Shown here: piece by piece, positions 1 to 6,610 of the stretch
How the letters are laid out: every line of letters begins with the position of its first letter
How positions within the stretch are numbered: the first letter of the stretch is position 1
NCBI GenBank assembly: GCA_002433075.1
Contig: DJHM01000058.1
Location: forward strand, 39,841-48,761
From: Latescibacteria bacterium UBA6620
GTDB lineage: Bacteria; Latescibacterota; UBA2968
Length of the DNA stretch: 8,921 nucleotides
Direction: 5' to 3'
The notes under the pieces: generated by a model
The model's input: the letters and a program-made list of their open reading frames with translations, nothing else
What the model was told of the DNA's origin: nothing
Databases searched by the model: none
Translations under genes and position numbers: made by a program

Positions 1-24
1 TCATCGGTCATCGGTCATCGGTCA
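1..24. repeat. 7-bp tandem repeat (TCATCGG)n
   Basis: The unit TCATCGG is repeated three times and followed by a partial fourth copy, ending about 28 bp before the start codon of the UxuA-like gene. The array may continue beyond the left edge of the window. Seen directly; no function can be assigned. Confidence 0.8.
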
Positions 25-52
25 CTATGTTTCTGAGCTTCAAGGAGAGATT

Positions 53-1105
53 ATGAGCAAGCACTCAATCAAGGTCGGCAAAGGTTTGGGCGATATCTCC
101 GAATCGACGCTACAGTTCTTCCGCCAGGTAGGTGTGGAGGCGGTGTCGATACCGAAGAAATACAATGAGAAGAGTGATGGCGTGCTGACCACCCGGCCGC
201 TGGTTCCGCCGACGCAGACGGGGCCGGCTGGGCGGATGGGAAAGCCGTGGGACGAAGCCGAGGTCCGGCGCGTGATCGATCGTGTTACCGACTACGGGTT
301 CAGCATCGAAGGGACTCGACTGGGTCTTTCAGGGAACATCGTGATGGGAGGGGAGGGGCGTGAGGCGGACGTGGAAACGGTCTGCCAGAACATCGAATTG
401 GCCGGCAAGCTGGGGCTGAAGGTGTTGAACTACAACTTCACGGCTCTGCGCGCGTCAGAGGGATACGGCGCATTGCCCGGTGAAGGAAGGGGCGGCGCAA
501 CGCTTCGGGATTTCGACTACGATCGGATCAAAGAGCTGCCGCCGCTCGACAATGTGGGCGCGCACTCGATGGATGAGATGTGGGAACGATTTCACTGGTT
601 CCTGGAGCGCGTGTTGCCTTCCGCGGAGGCTGCGGGCGTCAAGCTTGCAGTGCATCCGAACGATCCTCCTGTGCCTGTCTATAGAGGGGTTGCCCAGCCG
701 CTGGGGGACTTCGAAGGATACAAGCGAATAATCGATCTCGTGGACAGTCCGTCCAACTGCGTGTTCTTCGATACGGGCGTGACGACGGAAATGGGATACG
801 ATGCCGCGGAGGCGATCCGGTACTTCGGAGCGCGAGGGCGGATCGGGACGGTTCATTTCCGCAACGTCCGGGTGATCGAGGATCGATATAAGTACGTCGA
901 GGTGTTTCACGATGACGGGGATGCGGACCTGGCCGAGTGTATGCGGGCGTTTCACGAGGTGGGATACGAAGGGCTGATCGATCCTGACCACACGCCGTAT
1001 CTGGCCGGAGACAATGAGGGGACGCAGATTGGCTGGGCCTTCGCAATCGGACAGATCGTGGGGTTGCGAAATGCCTGCGCATCTTCAGAGCAAAATGTGA
1101 ACTGA
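53..1105 (+). CDS. UxuA-like mannonate dehydratase family protein (TIM barrel)
   Basis: A 350-residue protein of the D-mannonate dehydratase family, whose known members convert D-mannonate to 2-keto-3-deoxy-D-gluconate in the cytoplasmic hexuronate pathway. Family landmarks are in order: HPNDPP (His201), an FFDTG segment (237-242), VHFRNV (His268), VFHDDGDAD (His286) and DPDH (Asp312, His313). In characterised enzymes the metal ligands are a His in HPDDPP, a Cys in CTG, a His in the HxR segment and the final His. Here the Cys position reads Asp240, so activity on mannonate is not certain. The ATG is supported by AAGGAG five bases upstream. The length is a little under that of E. coli UxuA (about 394). 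The gene ends on TGA at the edge of a hairpin terminator. A related sugar isomerase or epimerase activity is the main alternative. Confidence 0.85.
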   Translation: MSKHSIKVGKGLGDISESTLQFFRQVGVEAVSIPKKYNEKSDGVLTTRPLVPPTQTGPAGRMGKPWDEAEVRRVIDRVTDYGFSIEGTRLGLSGNIVMGGEGREADVETVCQNIELAGKLGLKVLNYNFTALRASEGYGALPGEGRGGATLRDFDYDRIKELPPLDNVGAHSMDEMWERFHWFLERVLPSAEAAGVKLAVHPNDPPVPVYRGVAQPLGDFEGYKRIIDLVDSPSNCVFFDTGVTTEMGYDAAEAIRYFGARGRIGTVHFRNVRVIEDRYKYVEVFHDDGDADLAECMRAFHEVGYEGLIDPDHTPYLAGDNEGTQIGWAFAIGQIVGLRNACASSEQNVN

Positions 1106-1133
1106 AAAATGCAAAGCTTCGTTTTGCATTTTT
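1105..1133. terminator. Bidirectional AT-rich hairpin terminator between convergent genes
   Basis: An 11-bp perfect stem (AAAAATGCAAA against TTTGCATTTTT) encloses a 7-base loop, GCTTCGT. A U-rich 3' side appears on either strand. It starts at the last base of the UxuA-like stop codon and ends ten bases before the distal TAG of the convergent membrane-protein frame (1143-1145). That position supports 1143, not 1368, as the true end of the minus-strand gene. Confidence 0.7.
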
Positions 1134-1142
1134 CACTCTGCA

Positions 1143-1604
1143 CTATTCTGGTCGATCCTGTAGATGGCGGACGTAGGATCGGGTCAGCAGGACGACCCCG
1201 ACGACGACACACGACAGGACAGCGATTCGGTACTGAGCGACGTGCGCGTAGCGAAAGACGGCCCCTGTCGCGCCCTTCGAGACGACGAGAGACGGGAGCG
1301 CGGTGTGGAACAGGAGGAAGCCGGCGTAGCCGTTTCTCGCAGCGGATGCCAGTTGCCACTCGTAGTGCTAAGCCCAGACGAGAACCACGTGAATGACGAC
1401 AACGACGACGAACAGCCGCCAGATCGGGGGGAGCGGGTGGCCGAGGGAGGTCACGACAGCGCTGATCGTCAGTCCGATGTAGCCGAGGACGGCGAGAGGA
1501 AAGGTGAAGTCAGCGATCGCTAGGGCGAACTCCTTGTGAATGAGCGATGAGGGATTCGATGCAATGAGGTCAAGCAGTCTTGCGACCGTTGGTAGGGCGA
1601 GCAC
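1143..1604 (-). pseudogene. Small four-helix membrane protein interrupted by an in-frame TAG
   Basis: The minus-strand frame from a GTG at 1604 encodes 78 residues, meets a TAG at 1370-1368, then continues open for 74 more residues to a second TAG at 1145-1143. Both halves read as one hydrophobic protein. Likely membrane segments are around residues 27-52 (one or two passes), 62-77 (RLFVVVVVIHVVLVW), 94-109 (GFLLFHTALPSLVV) and 125-140 (VLSCVVVGVVLLT), followed by a basic tail. Histidines lie in the segments IHVV and LFHTALP. The downstream half has no good start of its own, so this is one gene with a nonsense mutation, a sequencing error or read-through. GTG is a weak choice of start because the AGGAGG motif overlaps it. 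I do not recognise the family. Confidence 0.6.
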
Positions 1605-1609
1605 CTCCT
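1604..1609 (-). promoter_or_regulatory. Shine-Dalgarno AGGAGG overlapping the upstream stop codon
   Basis: On the minus strand the sequence is TAGGAGGTG: the TAG stop of the 686-residue protein, a consensus AGGAGG, and the GTG proposed as the start of the membrane protein, all overlapping. It implies translational coupling, but the spacing to GTG is zero, so the exact start is unresolved. Confidence 0.45.
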
Positions 1610-3668
1610 ACGACTTCGCCGTGATGACCTCCACCAGCTCGCCGCCCTCCACTTTAGGCTTCCCCTTGATTTCTGTTGCCTGGATCGTGACGCGGCGGTT
1701 GTCCCAAACGATGGTACCCGTGGCCATCCCCTTGAGCGAGACCTCGCCCTGGGGGGTTTCGAAGGTGAGCGGCTTGGGTGTCTTGCCGTGGTATCCGGCT
1801 GCCCACACCTTGCCTTTCTTGCAGCCGTAAACCCACGCCGCTTGTTTACCGCACTTCAGTTCGCCCCCCATCACGGCGACCTTGCCGCTCCGGGATTGCC
1901 TGGCCTGGGCGCACCGGAGCATCGGCCAGTCATCGTCGCCATCTCGCGTCCATCTTCGACGCAGGTCCCACGTCATCAGATCGACCTCCAGCCCGATGAT
2001 CATGTTGTCCCGAGCGTAGCCGAGTTGCCAAACCCGTGCCTCCCCTTCGTAGTGGGTCGAGGGAGGATCGCATTCGTCGAGGATCAAGCCGTCCGCGACA
2101 CGTTCGCCGAACTCCCACCCGCCGCCGTACTCCTCTCGCTCTCCCAACTCTAGGTAGAACCCGCACTGCGGCAGTCCCTTGAAGAAGGACCCGGGATGAG
2201 CCTGTTCCCAGAAGGTCTTCTCGGGGCCTTCGTAGTTGGAGAGTTCGAGGAGCAGGTTCCCGTGTCGCTCTACGAACCGGATGGGTGCGTTGCGGCCGAG
2301 ATCGGTGATCGAAAAGAGGCGGATGCCGAAATGGACGTTCCCACTCGTGACAACGATGGTGGCGTCTCGCGGGACGTCATGCGGGAGTGAGGTGACGGGT
2401 GCTCCGTCGATGAGGATCTCGTCGATCAGGTCCCTCCGGTCCCAGATGAGGGCGGCCCTGGCGATTCTGCACCGACTCCAGCCATCGACGCCGGATTTGG
2501 TGGCGGACGGCCAGCACGGTGCGTAAACACCGATCGCCCGGGGTCCGTCCTGCACTCCGTGAAAGCGACCTTCCTCGGCGAGGAGGTTGGCGTCCCGGGA
2601 AGGTGTTTGTCGATAGTCGCCGACCCAATGGTCGTTCGTAAGGTAGCGGGTGGTGAAGAGTCCGTTCGGCGCATCATCGCGCGTGAAGTGCGCAATGCAT
2701 ACGTTCGACTGAAGCGCGATGAATCGATTCGCCTGCGTGGTCAATTCCTGGGAAGCCACACCGAAGTCGTAGGCGGGTGTGTGGTAGGTCGAGATGCCCA
2801 CGCCCCGGCTCGCGTTGGCGGTTTCGATGACGCGCAGATGACTGGGCCGAATGTCGATGACGTTGGATAGCCAGTCGGGCAGGATATCTGATTCGAACCA
2901 TTGTCGTGCCGTTTCGAGCTCGGATCTGGCCGGGTCGAAGATGGTGTCGAGGTAGGCCCGACTGTAAGGGCCCGCCAGCCGGCCCGTCTTCGGATGCAGG
3001 TGAAGTGCATAGCTCAGGCCCAGCCGGGTCGCGGCGGTACGCGCCCGGATGGCGGTCTGGCGATCCTCCGCCAGGCGATAAAGCCTGTCGAGGACACGGA
3101 TGGCGACAGCGGCGTAGCCAGGGTTGTTGTACTCGGATGGAATGCCCGATTCGTCGGTGTAGGCGAGCCATCGGACGAGTTTGTCCCGACCCCGTTTTCG
3201 GATGCGGCGATCTTTCAGCAATTCGCCGCCCAGAACGCTGTTCGTGATGTCCTTGAGTACGATGTTCGTGTAGTCAAGGTGGACGTCTATACGCTCGATC
3301 TCCTCGAGACCTAATCGCACCGCCTCGCGCATCCTCGCGGAAATGGCCTTGGACAACCGATCTTCCCACTGGGTCAGGATTGGAACGAGCTCGAAAAGGA
3401 TGAACTGAACCGCATTCAAGTCCTCGACGACCTCGTCCTCACGTTCCCAGAGGAAGTTGCCGCGGTGGGGATCGCTCGGGTTGCGTTCCTGGCAGTCGAG
3501 GACGGCGTGAATTGTTCGCTCAGCCTGGTCGAGGTCTTCGCGTGCTCCGTTCTGTACGAGGTCGTAAGCCAGCTGAAGGGCGGTTCTCGGCGAACGGTAG
3601 TGACGCCCGTCTACCTCTCGAGCGAGCATGTCTGTTTCGGGATCGAAGTTCTCTGGCAGCGTCAGCAA
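1608..3668 (-). CDS. Uncharacterised lyase-like protein, predicted alpha-toroid plus beta-sandwich
   Basis: A 686-residue protein without an obvious signal peptide. Residues from about 25 to 340 are helix-rich and carry motifs seen in heparinase/alginate-lyase-like (alpha/alpha) toroids: SEYNNPGYAAV (178-188), HLHPKTGRLAG (223-233) and GPYSRAYLDT (233-242), with His223, His225, Arg237, Tyr239 and the Asn181-Asn182 pair as candidate active-site residues. The remainder is beta-rich with many aromatic residues, as in the beta-sandwich half of such lyases. The start is TTG, chosen because GAGG lies six bases upstream (TGAGGTTTGCATTG). It follows the NIPSNAP gene by 103 bp on the same strand and is followed at once by the membrane protein, so the three are probably co-transcribed. 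Neighbouring uronate enzymes suggest a polysaccharide or uronide substrate. The fold and substrate are inferences; the reading frame itself is clear. Confidence 0.7.
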   Translation of the reverse strand: MLTLPENFDPETDMLAREVDGRHYRSPRTALQLAYDLVQNGAREDLDQAERTIHAVLDCQERNPSDPHRGNFLWEREDEVVEDLNAVQFILFELVPILTQWEDRLSKAISARMREAVRLGLEEIERIDVHLDYTNIVLKDITNSVLGGELLKDRRIRKRGRDKLVRWLAYTDESGIPSEYNNPGYAAVAIRVLDRLYRLAEDRQTAIRARTAATRLGLSYALHLHPKTGRLAGPYSRAYLDTIFDPARSELETARQWFESDILPDWLSNVIDIRPSHLRVIETANASRGVGISTYHTPAYDFGVASQELTTQANRFIALQSNVCIAHFTRDDAPNGLFTTRYLTNDHWVGDYRQTPSRDANLLAEEGRFHGVQDGPRAIGVYAPCWPSATKSGVDGWSRCRIARAALIWDRRDLIDEILIDGAPVTSLPHDVPRDATIVVTSGNVHFGIRLFSITDLGRNAPIRFVERHGNLLLELSNYEGPEKTFWEQAHPGSFFKGLPQCGFYLELGEREEYGGGWEFGERVADGLILDECDPPSTHYEGEARVWQLGYARDNMIIGLEVDLMTWDLRRRWTRDGDDDWPMLRCAQARQSRSGKVAVMGGELKCGKQAAWVYGCKKGKVWAAGYHGKTPKPLTFETPQGEVSLKGMATGTIVWDNRRVTIQATEIKGKPKVEGGELVEVITAKS

Positions 3669-3771
3669 TGCAAACCTCAGATTCGAAAAGTCAAAACGCA
3701 GGGATCTGGTACCGCACGCAAGAATATATGTTCCTGAACAGAGGGTGTTGTCCCGATGGCAGTTGGCGTTT

Positions 3772-4107
3772 TCATCCGAACGATTGTTCGAAGCGCTCGT
3801 TCCAGAAATCGCTGCCGTTCATCACCATACTTTGCTGACTGACGACCATTCCCTTCACTCGAGGCAGATATTCGTTCACCCAGCGAGGGTCATTTCGAAA
3901 GGCTGGTCGCGCCTCTTCGAAATGTGCGTAGTCCCGGTAAGCCCAGATGTGCACGACTCTGTGGAGCTTGCCCACGTCAGGCGTGTACCACCCGGCGAGC
4001 TTGATGCCCTGAGCTTCTCTGACGGGCAAGGCAACCTCACGCACGGCTTGCATGTAAGCGGGAACGGAGCCGGGTGTCAGGTCGTAGGTTCTCATATCGT
4101 AAATCAT
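3772..4107 (-). CDS. NIPSNAP family protein
   Basis: A 111-residue protein that fits the NIPSNAP domain, a small ferredoxin-like dimeric alpha/beta barrel of unknown biochemical role. The pattern is MIYDMRTYDLTPGSVPAYM at the N-terminus, a central AGWYTPDVGKLHRVVHIWAY, and FRNDPRWVNEYLP before a short tail. The length is normal for the single-domain bacterial form. The ATG has GAGGA about six bases upstream. It is the first gene of the minus-strand group and is divergent from the oligogalacturonate lyase-like gene, with the palindrome at 4140-4157 between them. NIPSNAP proteins are often seen next to carbohydrate and oxidoreductase genes in environmental bacteria, but no reaction can be assigned. 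Confidence 0.88.
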   Translation of the reverse strand: MIYDMRTYDLTPGSVPAYMQAVREVALPVREAQGIKLAGWYTPDVGKLHRVVHIWAYRDYAHFEEARPAFRNDPRWVNEYLPRVKGMVVSQQSMVMNGSDFWNERFEQSFG

Positions 4108-4139
4108 TTACCATCCTCGTCGTTCCAAAGTCGACGGAT

Positions 4140-4157
4140 CGCGGAAAACGGTCCGCG
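4140..4157. promoter_or_regulatory. 18-bp palindrome, candidate operator
   Basis: Perfect 6-bp inverted arms CGCGGA and TCCGCG flank AAACGG. The site lies in the only divergent control region of the uronate genes, two bases upstream of a TTGACA box, so a repressor bound here could control both directions. Seen directly; the regulatory role is inferred. Confidence 0.4.
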
Positions 4158-4159
4158 TG

Positions 4160-4188
4160 TTGACATCGCGGGGTGAAAATAAGACATT
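4160..4188 (+). promoter_or_regulatory. Candidate sigma-70 type promoter for the lyase/dehydrogenase pair
   Basis: TTGACA at 4160-4165 is a perfect -35 box. The best -10 at 17-bp spacing is GACATT (4183-4188), which is weak; TAAGAC lies closer. Transcription would begin near 4195, ahead of the ribosome-binding site at 4206-4211, and this agrees with translation from the TTG at 4218 but not with the GTG at 4173. Confidence 0.4.
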
Positions 4189-4217
4189 GGCCCGCCACTG
4201 GAAACGGAGGAATTCGG

Positions 4218-5312
4218 TTGGAGCTGCTTCCGTCGGAAAAAGCCGTCTACACAGACGAACAAACGGGACGCACCGTCTGGCAGATGACCGGGCGACCCGG
4301 GTCTGAAGCCGAGCGATGCAAAAACGTGAGCTGTTACCAGGAAGTCGAGGGGTTCACGGCTGATGAAAAGTACCTACTGTTCAAGTCAGACCGCACCGGG
4401 TGCTTCCAGCTCTACCGCGCAGAACTATTCTCAGGTGAAATCGCACGGCTGACAGACGTGCTCGACCTCAGCGCGTTCTCGTTCGCAATCGGGCCGGATG
4501 GACGCACCGCATTTTTCTTCGCCGGGTGTCGGGTTTGCTCCGTGGATGTGGAAACCGGCGAACAGACGGTGGTGATGGACTTTGAGGGTGAGATTCTGGG
4601 AACGATCCCGGACGCACCACCGTCGTTTTCGGGGAACGGGGACTGTCTGGTACTACAGTTCGAAATCGCCGAAGGCGTTCGTGCGGCTACGGTGGGGTGT
4701 CTGGCGACGGGCGCGCACACCCAGGTTTTCCGATGGCAGGGGAAGATGAACCATCCGCAGGTCTGCCCCGGTGACGACGACTTGATCACGTTCGTACCGG
4801 GACCGGACACCCAGAACGATATGTCGTTGCCACAGGAGAAGCGGGCGCGAACGTGGGTCTGGGACGGGAAGTCCGGGGAGACGCGTCCCTTCCTGACGAT
4901 GCCCAAAGGGTATCGGGCGACGCACGAGTATTGGGATCACGCGGGTGACCGATTCTACTACCACCGGAAGACCGTCCCGAGTGGAGGATCGACCGCGGTC
5001 GCGTCTGTCGATCGCGACGGTGGGGACGGGCGAATCCACTCCGAACACGCACGCAAACTGGGTCACTCGTCCATCGATTGGACCAGCACGTTTATCGTGT
5101 CCGACGTGCAGGTGGACGGCGAGAACGAACTGTTTCTGATCGATGCGGAGACCGGGAAAGCGGAGATTCTGTGCTGGCCGAACACGAGATCGGTTTACGA
5201 CCAGACGAGCCACGTTCATCCGTCCATCTCCGCCGGTGGGAATTTCATCGATTTTACGTTGGATCGATGCGGGCCGTCCGACGTATATGTGTACCCGTTA
5301 GAGCAAATTTGA
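4218..5312 (+). CDS. Oligogalacturonate lyase-like protein (PL22-type seven-bladed beta-propeller)
   Basis: A 364-residue protein of the oligogalacturonate lyase type. Characterised members are cytoplasmic, Mn-dependent, and split unsaturated digalacturonate into 5-keto-4-deoxyuronate. Propeller-type repeats run throughout (FTADEKYLLFKSDR, AIGPDGRTAFFF, SFSGNGDCLVLQF, FLIDAETGKAEIL). The metal-binding pattern Gln-x2-His-x-His is present as QTSHVH (Gln329, His332, His334), matching the Q/H/H set of the known enzymes. A further ligand His should lie upstream, with His274, His277 and His283 as candidates, and HEYWDHAG is another family-like segment. TTG is preferred as start because GGAGGA (4206-4211) lies six bases upstream; GTG at 4173 would add 15 residues but has no ribosome-binding site and overlaps the promoter. 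The usual length is about 388. The substrate could be another uronide rather than pectin. It is followed by the uronate dehydrogenase-like gene after 90 bp. Confidence 0.82.
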   Translation: MELLPSEKAVYTDEQTGRTVWQMTGRPGSEAERCKNVSCYQEVEGFTADEKYLLFKSDRTGCFQLYRAELFSGEIARLTDVLDLSAFSFAIGPDGRTAFFFAGCRVCSVDVETGEQTVVMDFEGEILGTIPDAPPSFSGNGDCLVLQFEIAEGVRAATVGCLATGAHTQVFRWQGKMNHPQVCPGDDDLITFVPGPDTQNDMSLPQEKRARTWVWDGKSGETRPFLTMPKGYRATHEYWDHAGDRFYYHRKTVPSGGSTAVASVDRDGGDGRIHSEHARKLGHSSIDWTSTFIVSDVQVDGENELFLIDAETGKAEILCWPNTRSVYDQTSHVHPSISAGGNFIDFTLDRCGPSDVYVYPLEQI

Positions 5313-5402
5313 CGCGTTTCGGTGGGAGCTGTGCCTCATTGCTCGAGGCTGGCGACAACCCCGGATCGCGGACTCACACCGGAAGGAACTGAGGTCTACG
5401 CG

Positions 5403-6137
5403 ATGTCGAAGAAGAAAGTATTGATCACAGGTGCTGCGGGCAGAATCGGTAAGGTTCTCAGGGAGGGACTCAAGGACCGATACACGATTCGAATCTTGTT
5501 CAATCGGACGGTGACCGATACGACGCCCGATGAGGAAGTCTTTCAGGCGAACGTGTCGGACCTGGCCAAGATGGAAGAAGCTGTCGACGGTTGCGACGCG
5601 GTGATTCACCTGGCGGGTAATCCATCGACCAAAGCCTCTTTCGAGGAGGTCCAGGTAGCGAACAGCTTGGGCACCTACAATATCTACGAGGCGTGCGTCC
5701 GAAAAGGATGCCCGCGGGTAATCTTCGCGAGTACGAATCACGTGACGGGAATGTACGAGAAGGATGAGGGTGGCCCTACCTACGTGACACCGGAGATGCC
5801 CGTTCGTCCCGACAGCTTTTACGGAGCCAGCAAGGCGCACGGTGAGTTTTTAGGACGATACTACGCGGACAATCACGGTCTGGGTGTCATCTGCCTGCGG
5901 ATCGGCTCCTTTCAACCGGTCGAGAAAGTGAAGAACCGGGAGAACGATCGATTCCTGTCGACGTGGTTGAGCTATAAGGACACCGTGCAACTGTGCTGGC
6001 GCGGGATCGAGGCGGAGCACCTCAAGTTCGGGATCTACTTCGGAATTTCGGGCAACACACGGGCCTATTGGGACATCCAGAGTGCGAAAGGCGATCTGGG
6101 ATACGAGCCGATCGATAATGCCGAGGACTTCGCGTAA
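5403..6137 (+). CDS. Uronate dehydrogenase-like NAD-dependent epimerase/dehydratase (extended SDR)
   Basis: A 244-residue extended SDR most like uronate dehydrogenase, which oxidises D-galacturonate or D-glucuronate to the aldarolactone with NAD+. The Rossmann motif GAAGRIG is at residues 10-16. The catalytic region has ASTNHVTGMY (Ser110, with Asn112 and His113) and YGASK (Tyr140, Lys144). Further family-like features are RPDSFYG, LRIGSF (165-170), a DRFLSTWLS segment (182-190) and the ending LGYEPIDNAEDFA. The ATG has GAGG eight bases upstream. Characterised uronate dehydrogenases are about 265 residues and carry some 20 residues more after the DNAE segment, so this C-terminus is short; the stop lies directly before a repeat tract. 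Co-directional with the lyase-like gene upstream, which would feed the same pathway. A generic sugar-nucleotide epimerase is less likely given the STNH and STWLS segments. Confidence 0.85.
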   Translation: MSKKKVLITGAAGRIGKVLREGLKDRYTIRILFNRTVTDTTPDEEVFQANVSDLAKMEEAVDGCDAVIHLAGNPSTKASFEEVQVANSLGTYNIYEACVRKGCPRVIFASTNHVTGMYEKDEGGPTYVTPEMPVRPDSFYGASKAHGEFLGRYYADNHGLGVICLRIGSFQPVEKVKNRENDRFLSTWLSYKDTVQLCWRGIEAEHLKFGIYFGISGNTRAYWDIQSAKGDLGYEPIDNAEDFA

Positions 6138-6148
6138 AAGCTTGCACT

Positions 6149-6206
6149 ACCAAGTCACTAAGACACCAAGAAAAGCTGGAACACGAAGATTGCGAAGAAC
6201 GCGAAG
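6149..6206. repeat. Degenerate CNAAG octamer repeat tract
   Basis: Six copies of an 8-9 bp unit ending in CNAAG are present: ACCAAG, TCACTAAG, ACACCAAG, then ACACGAAG, ATTGCGAAG, AACGCGAAG. A 10-base spacer (6171-6180) separates the first three from the last three. It begins 12 bases after the stop of the uronate dehydrogenase-like gene. Similar CACGAAG-type intergenic repeats occur dispersed in some environmental bacterial genomes (recalled, not checked). Confidence 0.65.
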
Positions 6207-6294
6207 GTGGGGAGTGGGGGGCTACGGGAGGACTTTCCCCGGATGCATTGATTTTTCCGATGGTGATCTCTTGGGGAAACGATAGCCACCTTGG

Positions 6295-6505
6295 GAATGC
6301 CCTCGGCATTCAGCTAGCGATAGACACCGAATTCCCGAGTGCCCTCCTCAGCGGAGCTGAGGAGGGAGCGGCGAGTTGTACTCGCCGTGGGGCGTAATGC
6401 CTTCGGCATTCCGCAAAGGAGAAGCTGCTTCTCACTTGCCAGTCCCTCATTAACCAGCAAATGATCTAAGAACTGACCGCGAGCCAGGATGTTCTGGTCG
6501 CGGTC
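6295..6505. repeat. Array of six hairpins, five with three-base loops
   Basis: Hairpins seen directly, given as left arm, loop, right arm: 6295-6311 (GAATGCC, CTC, GGCATTC); 6342-6366 (CCCTCCTCAGC, GGA, GCTGAGGAGGG); 6369-6387 (CGGCGAGT, TGT, ACTCGCCG); 6392-6414 (AATGCC, TTC, GGCATT, extended past one mismatch by GCG/CGC); 6419-6433 (GAGAAG, CTG, CTTCTC); and 6475-6505 (GACCGCGA, bulged G, CCAG, loop GATGTT, CTGG, TCGCGGTC). The second to fifth are only 2-4 bases apart. The first and fourth are near-copies. It could be a REP/REPIN-like or IS200/IS605-end-derived element, a structured RNA, or a compound terminator. No transposase gene is in the window. Confidence 0.7.
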
Positions 6506-6610
6506 GTTATCGTTGGGGACGAAAACAGTCAATGAAGTCGCGGTCGTCCGGTCTGGTGGAGCGGATACTCCATATTCGCTCAAGCCATATGCTGGCAGGA
6601 TGAGCGGAAT

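Larger units (their letters stand above)
6138..6610. other. 470-bp non-coding region between convergent genes
   Basis: This stretch holds the CNAAG repeats near its left end, a G-rich patch (about 6207-6235) and a chain of six hairpins from 6295 to 6505. I see no convincing gene. A minus-strand frame through 6583-6314 is open only because the hairpin arms lack stops. The region beyond 6506 up to the stop of the HAD gene shows nothing recognisable. Confidence 0.6.

Noticed and set aside
455..991. Long minus-strand open frame opposite the UxuA-like gene
   Set aside because: Shadow frame; the plus-strand product has clear family motifs throughout.
1164..1523. Plus-strand open frame opposite the membrane protein
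   Set aside because: Low-complexity, highly charged translation typical of an antisense shadow; the minus-strand frame has clear membrane helices.
4173..4217. GTG at 4173 as start of the oligogalacturonate lyase-like gene
   Set aside because: No Shine-Dalgarno, overlaps the candidate promoter, and a better TTG with GGAGGA six bases upstream exists at 4218.
6149..6505. CRISPR array
   Set aside because: The repeats are 8-9 bp or are self-complementary hairpins, with no regular repeat-spacer pattern.
6314..6583. Minus-strand 89-codon open frame in line with the HAD gene frame
   Set aside because: It is composed largely of hairpin arms, starts with TTG without a ribosome-binding site, and shows no protein-like pattern; the HAD protein is already full length at its TAG.
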